Positions 44,913-55,953 of a DNA stretch of 64,000 bases are shown here, one piece after another. The stretch's first letter is position 1. Each line of letters begins with the position of its first letter. The position numbers and the translations under genes were made by a program. This DNA is from Steromphala cineraria (taxonomy: Eukaryota; Mollusca; Gastropoda; Trochida; Trochidae), in NCBI GenBank assembly GCA_916613615.1, contig OU744726.1:55568987-55632986 (forward strand), given 5' to 3'. The notes under the pieces were generated by a model, which was not told the origin of the DNA, did no database searches, and saw only the letters and a program-made list of their open reading frames with translations.

Positions 44913-45655
44913 ATGTAAGTGTACGATTAAGGAATCAATATAAACTATAACCATTTCATTTTTTAAAAATGGAGTGCTGCTTCACAACATAACCCATTTC
45001 CCCCTCTCTTTCTTTCTCTCTCTTACTTTTTTTCAACTATCCTTGTGTTTCTTTTCCTAACTCTGTTTAAATTAACCTTCAGTTAGGTTTATTATACTTA
45101 CACAGGTTGAAACTTGCCACAATATTTGTCACTTATTGTCAAAAATATGTAATACGATTCTCAACCACGTAGAATCCTTTTAACTGTTAAATCATGGTAA
45201 TACATGCCTCACTAGACCTGAAATACGATTATTTATTGTATAATGTAAAAAAGCTATTTCTGTTTTAATGCTCACTGATTCTTTTCATTACTCTGAATCA
45301 ATCACTATTTGAAAAGAATTCGTAAATAATCCTCTGAAATTTGTTTTTATAGCCTTAGTGATATTGCTGTATAAAACTGTATAAATTCATAATACAGCGA
45401 ATTTAATGAAAAAAATGACTCTGTAAACAGGCCTAGGATCGCCTTGAATGATATATTTAAGTGATTGCATGGTCGTCAAATGATTTTGGTCTGTTTTGCG
45501 TTATGGACGTTGGACTTGAACAGGTGGTATAAGGACTTTTAGATACTCAAAGAATACAGTTGAAGCTCATTAGTAATTATAGCAAAAATAGCCATAATTT
45601 TGTCTTTTACTTAATATAGTATAATAATATTTTTATCATACCCTTTTCTTCTTAG
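44913..45655. other. UROC1: End of UROC1 intron 1, nothing recognised
   Basis: AT-rich. The last bases TTCTTCTTAG form the acceptor of exon 2. Confidence 0.4.
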
Positions 45656-45786
45656 CTCGCCATTGAGAATAGTCTGCGCTACATCCCACCTAATCTTCAT
45701 GAAATATTAGCTCGGGAGTTTTCAGAGGAACTGAGAGATTTTGGGCATATTTATATGTACAGATTCCGACCAACAATAGAAATGAG
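45656..45786 (+). CDS. UROC1: Urocanate hydratase, exon 2
   Basis: Acceptor TTCTTCTTAG, donor AG|GTAAGT. In phase 0 from exon 1 it reads LAIENSLRYIPPNLHEILAR, then EFSEELRDFGHIYMYRFRPT, a segment strongly conserved in urocanases. It ends in phase 2, splitting an arginine codon that exon 3 completes. At 131 bp it is clean, without stops or frameshifts, which argues that the gene is functional despite its large introns. Confidence 0.95.
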
Positions 45787-46539
45787 GTAAGTTTTTGGAA
45801 CTGTTAAAAATTAGATATTTTCAAAGTCTTTCTAAAAAGAGAAAAGTTATTTGCTAGAAATAGATCGAAATAACATTTAGAACAACAAAATTTGGTTAAA
45901 ATTTAAGAAGAAACAATGTCTGTCTGCAACAAAATAATGATATTCGGCAGTTTCTTTCTTTATAGCATTGACTACCTCGGGATATTTTATTATGCCCAAA
46001 CTAGGTTCACACCTTATTTAATATGGGAGCTACAGCCCAGTGATGGACCCCTCTTTGAAAGTCCAGGAAAAGCTGTTCAGCTTCATTTGACCATGCTGTC
46101 CCTGTAATCTTAGTTACTTGATACCCAGTTACAAGCATTGCAATGGATTGGCAGCTCTGAGACCTAGAAGTTGTTTTTTGATCGATTGAAACCGATACTC
46201 AACTTCAAGAGAACTCACGTTTTTCGTTTCGTTTGGTGTATAACTCGACGATTGTAAAGGAAGAGATTGCCATTGGGATACATGGATACACAGATGACGA
46301 TGCACTTAGTATAACATTTTCTAAAATAAGCATTAGATACAAATACACTGATTAAACGTCTTGAAAATAATGCATTTTCTACGATGATAATCGACTGAAA
46401 TGAATTCATCAAAGATTGAATTTCTCTAACTTGGTCACAGGAAGCAGCTACCGAAATGTACAACGTCATCAATCAACGTCAACGTTGACACCGTAGATCA
46501 ATAAGTATCAAGTACCTGGACATGACGCAGGACGAGGAT

Positions 46540-47120
46540 CTGACACTCAATGGGAACAATCTATCAGATTCAACTATTTCCAACGCCAAAGAGACACTTG
46601 CAAAAGGATTATAGGGCGCAATCTTGGACATCGCTCAGTACAGAGCGTTTGTGCCCCGGAAACGGCTGGAGAGGATAGACGACAGGTCTCAATGCTTCTC
46701 CTGGCAGTGGCAGCGGATGATGGGGTTGCTCACCTCGGCGCAAGACCTTTTGTGTGGATGCCCATCCCTCAGGTGGCGGAGTACTTGTGTATCTCTGGGA
46801 GAGAAGGGGGCTCCATTAACACCCACCTGGCAGCAATTATGTCCCTCTATTGACATTTCCAGCCTAAAGGAATTGATAAGCCATAAGGACATTACTTCGG
46901 GTAGGCAGGCTGCTTAAGCTTAGGGCTCCGGAGTGGGACCTGGCCATTGTCGTTGAGCATTTACGTTTGGACTTTTATGAGCCCAAGTCAGAGCATCTTC
47001 CCACGGCAAGGTGAAAACTTATGAAGCAACTCTCCTCGTTTAGACCTTGCCATCACAAGACATAAAACCGGTGATCCGGAGCAGCTACACCTATCATGAT
47101 CACGAGGTACGCCACTTACC
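46540..47120 (+). pseudogene. DIRS-like element relic: RT end and recombinase start
   Basis: The frame at 46624-46917 carries QWQRMMGLLTSAQDLL, typical of the region after the DIRS RT palm. The following frame reads WDLAIVVEHLRLDFYEPKSE, matching the start of the tyrosine recombinase and parallel to 31737 onward in the other copy. Stops and shifts are frequent. It is a different, diverged copy from the one in intron 1. Confidence 0.65.
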
Positions 47121-47368
47121 AGCTGCTTCAACAGTAGCCAATGAAATCGTCGTTTACATTCGGAACAAATTCAAAATACTAACAGACGATCTTTTTGAAA
47201 ATATCCTGATGAAATTTTATATCAAACGGCCCGCATGGATGTTTTCATGTTTTTGATGTGTACCGAGAATGAAGAGAATATAAACATAATGTATTACTCA
47301 AATACCGTCTTTCTCTCCCTTGTAAAACGCATACAAAAGTAATTTTTTTTCAAATCGGCTTGTTTTAA

Positions 47369-47724
47369 AGGGGCAGTAGCACGTTTTTTGATAATTTTAC
47401 ATTTTAAATATTTCACTTATAATTGTAAGTAAATGCTAAATGTATCATATTGACAGTGTCAGCAATCTCATTACACAAGCCAATCACCCATAGTCAGAGG
47501 ACAAAGTATGAGGCTTCACATATAATCCATTGGCGGCCATTTTTGTGTGAACACCTTTAATTCATTTTTGTAAGAAAAATGAATCTCATGGCTGAACTTT
47601 ACGTTATATATTTGAATTATTACTGCTCCATTTAGTTTAAATACATTGTCTTTCATTTGGAACCATTTATTTTTATTTTCCTGACATCACCTTATATTCC
47701 CCCTAAAAACGTGCTACTGCCCCT
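47369..47724 (+). mobile_element. GGGGCAGTAGCACG MITE, copy d, TTAA flanks
   Basis: TTAA at 47365-47368 and 47725-47728 bound a 356-bp non-coding element beginning AGGGGCAGTAGCACGTTTTT and ending ACGTGCTACTGCCCCT. It is the best preserved of the four copies in the window. Confidence 0.9.
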
Positions 47725-48259
47725 TTAAGAGTAGCTTATTTTTACTAAATTGCTGTCATTTTTTCTAAGTAATCTAAAATTTGTCAAATATTTCGATTAT
47801 TCAATTTGAGTTAAATAGAAAACATATATGCCTATTATTCGGATTATTTGATAAATAATCACGTCTAAAGCATTTATTTCTCACATGATATCCAACATCG
47901 ATTTATGTACAAGAAAGAACAAAAAATTTCCTTCGAACAACGACATAAAACGTTTTCATAACATATTCATTTGATAGATAAAATCATGTTATTTATAGCA
48001 GTCGATGTCTTTACTGAATACGCATTTTCTTCCTTGTTCATGATATTTTTCAAACATGTAACTATCCTTGTCAAATAAAAACAAGTTTAAATACTTTCAA
48101 TGCAAGAAAAAAGTAACCTAAGGTCGGTGCATATATATTTACGCAGACAAATCGATTGATCACACACTGTATTATTAGCTGGATTTGAAATACGTTCCTG
48201 CATGGAATTTTAACAAAAAGATAGGCGGTCATTCTGATGTGCACTGTGAATTAAAACAC

Positions 48260-48525
48260 CAGTCTAAGTAAACCTAGCCTCACTATTATCCGTTACACTG
48301 CTATACTGAGTCTAGAAAGGCTTGATTGAGAGTCGCGTCAGCCCACGTGACCAAGTTGACCAATCAGAACTGATCTTACCAAGCCACGATAGTCTGCCTT
48401 CGCACGTATAACCTTGGAGGGTCATAGGTCGCAGAAAGGTCGGCTGACGCGACCCTCAACCAGACCTTTCTAGACTCAGTATAGCAGTGTAACGGATAAT
48501 AGTGAGGCTAGGTTTACTTAGACTG
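48260..48525. mobile_element. 266-bp foldback MITE, copy 2, 10-bp target duplication
   Basis: Inverted ends CAGTCTAAGTAAACCTAGCC and complement extend inward for about 85 bp. ATTAAAACAC flanks both sides (48250-48259 and 48526-48535). It is the sister of the element at 24354-24618, with better-matched arms, so probably a younger insertion. Confidence 0.85.
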
Positions 48526-48729
48526 ATTAAAACACTTACCTAATACTTGAAATTATGTATTTTTTATAAAACATGTCCTCGTTTAGTCAGTGGTAACGTA
48601 TCACTGCACGATTACCCGTCAGCCGAAGTTAATTTAACAAGCTGTCTTCTGATTGAACTATTCTACTTCCGTGCAGCGGGTTGAAATGCTAGCACAAAAA
48701 TTATGGCTAATGGTGTCAAGGGAGGAACG

Positions 48730-49190
48730 GAAAAGTTAAGAAACTTTTTTCGTTTCGCCCGTGACGTTGTGAAGATGTAGTCCGAGACAATTTTGCTATT
48801 GCTGACGGTTAAGACCGCCTTCTGGTGGCGATGACTTCGGCCTCAGGATCTCTGAGCTACACACCCTTCAGGCAGCCTTGCTCCGCTATAAGTGAGGGAT
48901 TGGGGTATGGCCACGCTGTGACTCGCCCCACAGTTCATTAGCAAAAACCAGGTGTCTGACGAACGGGGCGGGGTGTTTCACATCCCTGCTCTAGCGGAGG
49001 CAGTGTCACCCACGGACTAGGAGAACAGACTTCTCTTTCTGGTGCGAGCCCTCTGCATCTTCGCGGAATGCATCCATTGTTTCAGGGAGGGTAGAACCTG
49101 TGACACCCTTGAAGCTTACAAAGCATAGGGGTTTCCGCCGCCTGCTCACTCGAACCACTATAGGATTCTAGCTGTCTACGATCTCGATGA
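48730..49190 (+). pseudogene. DIRS-like tyrosine recombinase relic
   Basis: Shifting frames give RISELHTLQAALLRYK, then LCIFAECIHCF and TLEAYKA-like text, corresponding to the middle of a DIRS tyrosine recombinase. The copy at 31.8-32.3 kb has the parallel LRIY.ERTHSF. It is probably the continuation of the relic at 46540-47120, now separated by about 1.6 kb that includes two MITEs. Confidence 0.55.
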
Positions 49191-49209
49191 TGCTGATAAT
49201 CATTATGAT

Positions 49210-49762
49210 TGTGATAGCCTGAATAGGGATTTTGAAATCGATGAAATCATTAAACCGGCAAAACAACTCTTTTAGTTATGGCGATAATAATATTGAAATA
49301 GTTGATACATATAAATATCTAGGAATCAAACTTAACCGAAACAAAAGGTTGGTTACATGCATCAACTCCATTGTTGAAAACGCTTCAAAGGCTATGTATA
49401 GTTTCCTTAAGAGACCACGAAATATTGATTTACCATTAGATTGTTTGTTATCAGCTTTTGATACGATGATTCTACCGATTCTAACGTATGGTTCGGAAAT
49501 TTGGGGTTGCGAAAAACTAGATCTGATTGAAAACTTACATCTAAAATTTCTTAAAATGGCGACTGGACTTCGTAAATCTACACCAAATTTCATGATCTAT
49601 GGTGAATTGGGTAGAACCCCAATAAGGATAAAAGTCTTCCAGCGCATGTTATCATTCTGGCATAAAAATACTCTCTTCCCTGCAGAAAATTCGAAACTCT
49701 TAAAGACATTGAATTTTCAGCACTTTTTTCATCAAAAATTCATAGAATGCCTACAATCTTAA
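49210..49762 (+). mobile_element. LINE fragment: end of reverse transcriptase and linker
   Basis: An open frame of 176 codons reads NIEIVDTYKYLGIKLNRNKR, MILPILTYGSEIWGCEKLDL, HLKFLKMATGLRKSTPNFMI and YGELGRTPIRIKVFQRMLSF. This is the conserved thumb and post-RT region of CR1/L2-type LINEs (YLG, then LTYGSEIW). The catalytic palm is not included, and the zinc-binding C-terminus is missing, so it is truncated at both ends. Confidence 0.78.
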
Positions 49763-50856
49763 AATCTGTAACTAAATTTGAGATTCTTTGGCCTGAACTT
49801 GTTGATCAAACAGTTCTCCTACCTTTAGATAAGCAATTTTCTTTAACAGTGGTCATTTTTTTATTTTGTGCAGTTTTATTGAAATTTGATATTTGACAAT
49901 TTTGTTATTTTGAAGGTTTATACTGCTTTAACGACTACCTTTTGCTATGAGGTCATTTACTAAAAAGCCATCAATTCAGTCAAGAGAATGATAAAAATCA
50001 CATTGTAGCAAAGAATATTGACTTCATTTTCAATTATAAGGTAACTTGGATTTTGACTAAAATCTACCAAGGTTTTGTAAAACCAGTTATCCAGCGGCAG
50101 TGAATCGTATATCGAGGTATGTTTTCGTTTCCACACTGCTAGATGATCATTCTATTGAAAAACCCTAATTCTAAAATATTTTATCGTTTATTCTCAACAG
50201 TGTTTTTCTGTTTGAAAAAGTAGGGGGTGTTTAATTAAGTTCTTTGTGTATATATAGATACACGTAGATGTGTTCAAAAAAATGATGTCACCTGTTTTCC
50301 TAGTGTTAAATGCGTTCTTTCACAAATCATGTGTAACAATTCCTCGAAATTATTTTATCCCTTTGAAATTTCCATGGGTCATTGATTTACAATAGAAATC
50401 CAAAGAAATTGAAAAGACGTTTTTCCAACCCATGTACACATTGGTCAGATCAAAAGCTATGTATCAACACTAAATATTTTTGTCATCTAATAAACCATTT
50501 GTTGTCGTTATACATACCAAAATATTTGTCATTTGTTTGATAAACAAAATAACTTTAACAAAAACAAACAACGAAATTCGATTGTTTGAAGGGTTGTTGG
50601 ATATGTCTTAGAATTTCTAATGAGCTTTTACCAGGATGTCTAAATTGAATTATGGCTACATTGAATATGGGGCTGCTTATCTGCCACCGTGGTGGTTATG
50701 CATCATTGGCAACACATTAATTTAAAGGACAGGAGGAGACTTCTTACACTTTTAAGGGAGATAAGGCTTAAAAATGTCCAATTGTGGTCCAGAAACATAT
50801 TGTCATTCCGGCAGAGAAACTATAAATGAATAACCTTTTTGGGGGGATTGATATAG

Positions 50857-51007
50857 AGATTATTAACTGAGTGTGTTTCCGTATCATTAATATCATATAA
50901 TAGGAATAAAATTTGTATTATGCGAGCCTTTGGCGAGCATAATACATATATTTTTATTCCTATTATATGATATTAATGATACGGAAACACACGAGGTTAA
51001 TAATTTC
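50857..51007. repeat. Foldback hairpin, 150 bp
   Basis: Arms GTGTGTTTCCGTATCATTAA and complement pair for about 55 bp around a GCGAGCCTTTGGCGAGC loop. Flanking GATTATTAAC/GTTAATAAT extends the pairing with mismatches. Confidence 0.85.
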
Positions 51008-52119
51008 TTTATCATATAATGTCATTTTGAAATAAAAGGATTTTATACGAAAATATGATACCTTCTAAAGATATGTTTGACCTAGATTTCGCGGAGTAAT
51101 TGCTTTCACAATAAACCAAGGTGAAGGTCATATTGTCGGCGATGTACAGTTGTGAACAGTCTAGAAATATTCCTTCATGAAATGATTTTTTTCACAGTGA
51201 TAGAAACGTTTCCTTCAATCTATGAACAATTTCAGTCTGATTTCCAATGCACGAGTAAACATTGTATTTTTTAATAACACAAAATGTGTAAGAACCAGTT
51301 GTCAACGTCGCTACAACAGGGGAAGTAACTCTAACTGCATTTAGAAAAGCTGCATTGTCATTGTTGTTACGCCAGTTCAGTTACGGTATCCTTAGACTAA
51401 ACGTCGACTATTTGCGAAGGTGAGGTTGTTGCGTTTGTTACTCTGCTACTAGATAATCTGTACTATCACTAGAATATGATTTGTTTATGCTGATAAGTTG
51501 GTAATCGACACGACCAAAGCGATCTAGGCCTATGTTATGCACGAAAATTGAAGCACCTATTTTTTCGATAGCCGATATTGTTAGCTGCATATTTTATTTT
51601 TAAACGCACAATGAAAACAACTTGAAATGCTTCGATAACCAAGCTATTTCTAAAATACGAATGCGTGATAAGTTTTGACAGATTTTGTTTACGATATTTT
51701 ATTTGATAAAAAACCCACAAAACCTGAAAACTCCCTATGACGTTATCAATGTTTAGAGACCGGTTTAGGACTCGCATGACATGCACGGAGTTTTGAGAAA
51801 ATAGTTCGGGTTTTGATCTCATTTGCATTGTTTTCAGGGATCTGATAACATGATTACAAGATGGGTTTATTGCACAGATAACACTGCCCATTATATGATA
51901 AACAGAGATATTGATCTTTTCATAAAGTGTTCATTAGAAGTTTTAGGGGATTAGGTAGTTAAAATATTGCGTAAATTTGTCTATGCGTGTTGATATTTAT
52001 CTAAATCTATTTTTAAAACCTAAACGTATGGATATCTTCAATAGTAATTTTAGTTGATGGAGTAAAATATCTCCCTTGTTTAATGAGCAAATTGGCATAA
52101 TTTCCCATTTAACTTGCAG
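51008..52119. other. UROC1: End of UROC1 intron 2, nothing recognised
   Basis: A 118-codon minus-strand frame at 51535-51891 shows no family resemblance and is treated as chance. Confidence 0.35.
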
Positions 52120-52273
52120 AGCCTATCCTGTTGACGAGTATCCCACCCAAAGCCGATCTGCTGCCGCCATGATGCACATGATTATGAACAACCTTGACCC
52201 TCATGTAGCTCAGTTCCCACACGAGTTGGTTACATACGGAGGGAATGGTCAAGTTTTCTCTAATTGGGCTCAG
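52120..52273 (+). CDS. UROC1: Urocanate hydratase, exon 3
   Basis: Acceptor AACTTGCAG and donor CAG|GTAAAT. The first base completes the arginine codon from exon 2; the frame then reads [40 protein letters not shown] and [24 protein letters not shown] is the strongly conserved segment that contacts the NAD cofactor. The exon ends in phase 0 after 137 codons of the protein. Exon 4 should open with the next conserved block but was not found before the window end, so intron 3 would exceed 11.7 kb. Confidence 0.96.
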
Positions 52274-52759
52274 GTAAATGTTGGTATAAGTAACGATGTC
52301 TTCATCTTTTCAGCAACTTTCCGACAAGCCAAAATGAGCAAACGAAACTGTAATGGTTCCTTTTCACAGCATTTGCGTATTTCACCGTTCTGGTCATATT
52401 ATTGAGCTCCATTTATAGGGCTTCGTATTTCACCAAAGTTTGTATTGCAATATATTGCAATATTCAACACACACATTGCTATAATATTATTAGTGACACA
52501 GTGTTTTGAAATGGTGTACGGGACTGTAAGACCCTTGTAGAGTTTGTGTTCCCTGAGGCGCAGTCTTACTAGTCAGGGAGCCAAGAGACATATTTTCAGC
52601 AAAAAGTGATCGCTCTGCTATATTTTGTTTGACCTCATATAAACTTTAAGGACACATTGAAGTGTCAGAAAAATGATGTTAGCAAGCCGATCGCTCTTGC
52701 AAGAATTTTTCAGAGAGCCGTTTCCAAGGCAACCGCCCAAAATACCGAAAAGTCATATA

Positions 52760-53222
52760 AATCACTACAACTACTACTCTCTGTAAGTATTGAACATAAA
52801 TGGTTACTATGTGTGTCTGCTGTGTGAGAACACAACTAGTGACATAGTCTCCCACCAATTGCTGCACTGTGAGAAACTAACCAAAGAACACAATACTCTA
52901 TGTGAACAGCTGTGTGACATTCTCCCAATCGATGATTACTTGAACTTTGGAGACTGCTACGAAGAAATTAAAATAAAACTCTACTTGGCGGTATAACTCA
53001 AATAATAGACCACTTTGGATTTGACGAATGGGCAGCAATGATAAACATTATTGCCAGTAATATAAATTCATGGCACCTGAAATCTGTATTGCACCTGTAG
53101 CTATTGTATGAATATAAATACATTCTTTCTGTGAAATGTATGTAATGTATCTCTAACATGTGACTTTGTGTATACTCTTCATTTTATGGAGGAAATAAAG
53201 ACAATTCATTCATTCATTCATC
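52760..53222 (+). mobile_element. LINE 3-prime end with (ATTC)n tail
   Basis: A frame reads YVCLLCENTTSDIVSHQLLH, then CEKL (a zinc-binding CxxC...HxxxxC block) and ends near 52996. A 3-prime UTR follows, with AATAAAG at about 53201 and CATTCATTCATTCAT, a simple-repeat tail. Only the C-terminus is left. Confidence 0.7.
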
Positions 53223-53385
53223 AACCCCTCTCAAAATGTTAAACATTGAATCCCTGATTTCTTTCTAAAAGTTATGAATTATGTTTTTTTCTAGAAAACA
53301 ACTATAGCTCTTGTATGAAAACTGTGATAAAGTGTTGGTCTCAGAGGTAAACACCAAAACAAAAGATAGTATGTTAATTACATGC

Positions 53386-53600
53386 CTCTGTGGTCGATCA
53401 TGTGGTGATTTACTTCCAAAAGTTCTCAAGAGTGACTAATGAGACCGTATCGTAACTTAGCAATTGTAGAAGTTACGTCAGACCATTTTACATATGGCGT
53501 CATCCCCTCTGTGATATTTTCACTTTCTTGAGTGTGACAAGAACACATTTATAGAACTAAAAAACTCAGTTTCTCAAGGCTAAGCATATAGTAACATTCA
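53386..53600 (+). repeat. Imperfect 210-bp direct repeat, left copy
   Basis: Shares GATCGTAACTTAGC-like text, CCATTTTACATATGGCGTCA and CTCTGTGATATTTTCACT with 53941-54205. The two copies bracket the hairpin at 53781-53936. Confidence 0.6.
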
Positions 53601-53780
53601 GTCTTTTATCGCTAAGCATATAATACAATAGCGATTACATTTGCATAGTTTAACAAAGCTATATAAGCATGAATATAAATACTACACAAACGAAACAATT
53701 TTGTATTTTGCGTAGTTGTCACATTGAGTTCAAACTCAAAGGATCAAAGGAACATTTTCAATTAGAGTGAAGATATAGAG

Positions 53781-53936
53781 GATATCTTTTGTTTTGAGTG
53801 TGATATCACTTATCTCTCATCGAGTGACGGGGTAGAGCCAGTATTTTCACGAGTGGCGCAGCCACGAGTGAAAATATAGGCTTTACCCCGTCACGAGATG
53901 AGAGATAAGTGATATCACACTCAACACAAAAGATAT
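53781..53936. repeat. Foldback hairpin, 156 bp
   Basis: Arms of about 60 bp (GAGTGTGATATCACTTATCT, CTCATC, then GACGGGGTA) around the loop GAGTGGCGCAGCCACGAG. Confidence 0.85.
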
Positions 53937-53940
53937 TCTG

Positions 53941-54205
53941 TTTATTATATGTTTTTATGGTCGAAAATTGGCAATTTATTTCCAAAAGGTCCTGATTCGA
54001 GAGTTTTCTGGCGTCGTCATACCATTGTTGATCGTAACTTAGCGACGGCGGTGACGTCGTGTTGATTGTAGAAGTGCCGTCAAACCATTGTACACATGAC
54101 GTCATCGCCTCTGTGATATTTTCACTGACTTGAAAAAGTGATATCACACTCAGTTGTGAGAATACTTTTCTACAACTGAGAAAACTCAGTCTCTCACCGC
54201 TTATC
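53941..54205 (+). repeat. Imperfect 210-bp direct repeat, right copy
   Basis: Right partner of 53386-53600. It includes its own small palindrome (CTCAGTTGTGAGAATAC, then CTACAACTGAGAAA). Confidence 0.6.
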
Positions 54206-54949
54206 ATATAAATAACAATTGTGCTGTACTCTTACTTTAGAGATGAAATTAAACTTTTACGATGTTTTACTTACATTGATGAAAATGTTACATTGCCTAG
54301 ATATATCAAATACAATTGTGATACTTCGTCTGGCACATAGTCCTATTTTCAATAATTTTAATCATCCTTTAGACGTTATAAATTGGCCCGAGAGACACAG
54401 GAACCCGATATCGTAAATAAAATGTAGGTAAAACGTGGGTAAGAAAGATCCGTCCCCTATATGTATATAGAGTAAAGGAATAAAGGCATCCATGTTGCCG
54501 ATCTCGACTCGCTTCCGAGTTAAGTCAAAATTATCGCTTCAAATCGGTGACATCTCATTCACATACACAAGAATCTCTTAGTTATACATTTCTCAGCAAA
54601 ACTTAGCTTGTTTCAAACACATGTCACCCTTCAAATAACTTTTATATCTATTCATATTCGCAAATCGACCGCAGAAACCTCTGGGGTGAACGTTACTCCG
54701 CACCAAATGCCTCTCGGGCGATCTGATTGGTCCGTTACGCGAATTCATTTAAAGCATCGCTTTACAAACAAAACGGCGTGGTTTGGACAGTGCAATGTTT
54801 CGGAAATGATTTCGCTATCAATTTCTGATCAGAAGATTGCTTTGTCTTTAGTAGAAAATGAACTTTCTGTTGTTTTCATTGGCCAGACAGGCACCTGTAA
54901 TACTGTCTTGATTGTTTACTTAAAATATCATGAAGTAATTGAAGATGTT

Positions 54950-55805
54950 CATGCAGGATATTTTAAAAGATTTTTCGCAGTCGGAAAATTTGCTTCAAAT
55001 AAAGCCATACTAGGTGAAACAGGCCGCCATAATCTGTATGTTGAAAGCCAAATTAGAGTAATTAAATATTGGATTAAGCTTCTTAGGATGCCTGAGTATC
55101 GCATCGCTCATCAATGCTATAAATTATTGTTATCACTTGATGAACGTGGAAAACATTCATGGGCTTCAGATGTGAGAAGTATTTTATTTTCAAGCGGATT
55201 TTCTTTCGCTTGGTTAAATCAAGATGTTGGTGATAGGCAAACGTTCCTGTCAATGTTTAGATAAAGAATTAAAGATATGTTTATTCAGGATTGGTTCGCA
55301 ACAGTAAATTCATCAAGATTTTTATGCCATTACTCACGTTGTAAATCAATATTTGGACCGGAAAGGTATATAAGGGTCCTTAATGATAAATCACTTTTAA
55401 GGAATTTTTGTAAACTTAGAATTTCACTTCATGCTTTGAAAATACAAAAGTATAGAAAAGATAAAGATACATTAGTTGATCTATCATGTTCTTATTGTTC
55501 TTCGGGTCAATTAGAAGACGAGTTTCACATATTGTTAGTTTGCGAGGCCTTCTCTGTTTGTCGTAAGAAGTATATAAATTATGATAATGTTACCCCGCGA
55601 ACAATGTACAACCTTCTTAAAACCAACAATGATGATGTTATTAAATCTGTTGCTATTTTCATAAAACAATTGATGTCCATTTTAAAATCCCGCGCCAAAT
55701 CTCTGTCTATGTCACGTGACCAAAATAATTCAATTTGAATTGAAATTGTACTTTGGGCCACTGGGCCTCTACTACTGAATAAAACCTGTCTGTCTGTCTG
55801 TCTTA
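54950..55805 (+). mobile_element. LINE fragment: post-RT region, zinc-binding C-terminus and CTGT tail
   Basis: The frame to 55264 reads KRFFAVGKFASNKAILGETG, IRVIKYWIKLLRMPEYRIAH, SWASDVRSILFSSGFSFAWL and NQDVGDRQTFLSMF. After a stop, the frame at 55277-55738 reads RFLCHYSRCKSIF and CSYCSSGQLEDEFHILLVC. This is the C-terminal half of a CR1/L2-type LINE protein, almost complete but with a stop at 55262. The 3-prime UTR has TTTGGGCCACTGGGCCTC, GAATAAA and a (CTGT)n tail, the usual end. It inserted inside the long-TIR element. Confidence 0.8.
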
Positions 55806-55806
55806 A

Positions 55807-55953
55807 AAATTGAAAGAAAGTGTATATGAACATGTCAAAACTCTTCACGACTGGGCTTGGCTCAGTGATGTACGTTTGACCGAAGTTGAATTGCCAAACT
55901 TTCTGTCCAGTGATGAGGTAAAACATAAGAGTGATTCTCTACAGTTATTTATC
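55807..55953 (+). other. Exon-like open frame, unrecognised
   Basis: Immediately after the LINE tail the frame reads LKESVYEHVKTLHDWAWLSD, then VRLTEVELPNFLSSDE, followed by GTAAAA, a possible donor. It looks coding and may be a leftover transposase exon of the 2.8-kb element, split by the LINE. The family is unknown. Confidence 0.25.

Larger units (their letters stand above)
23684..45655 (+). other. UROC1: UROC1 intron 1, about 22 kb, packed with nested mobile elements
   Basis: Bounded by GTAAGT at 23684 and TTCTTCTTAG at 45655. It contains a DIRS-like element interrupted by several generations of DNA transposon, a Mutator-like relic, a virus-like gene remnant, tandem repeats and LINE ends, all annotated separately. 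No unrelated intact host gene was found inside it. Confidence 0.85.
45787..52119 (+). other. UROC1: UROC1 intron 2, about 6.3 kb
   Basis: From GTAAGT at 45787 to the AACTTGCAG acceptor at 52119. It holds a decayed DIRS-like element, a MITE, a foldback MITE, a LINE fragment and a foldback hairpin. The first 750 bp show nothing recognisable. Confidence 0.85.

Noticed and set aside
46689..46892. Minus-strand 67-codon frame
   Set aside because: It is antisense to the DIRS relic, whose + strand reading has recognisable conserved residues.
50857..51007. Hairpins as transcription terminators
   Set aside because: They are far too long, lie within introns of a eukaryotic gene and have no T-tract; foldback elements explain them better.
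53386..54205. The two direct repeats as LTRs of a small retrotransposon
   Set aside because: They are too diverged and lack TG...CA ends or a primer-binding site; the interior is only a hairpin.
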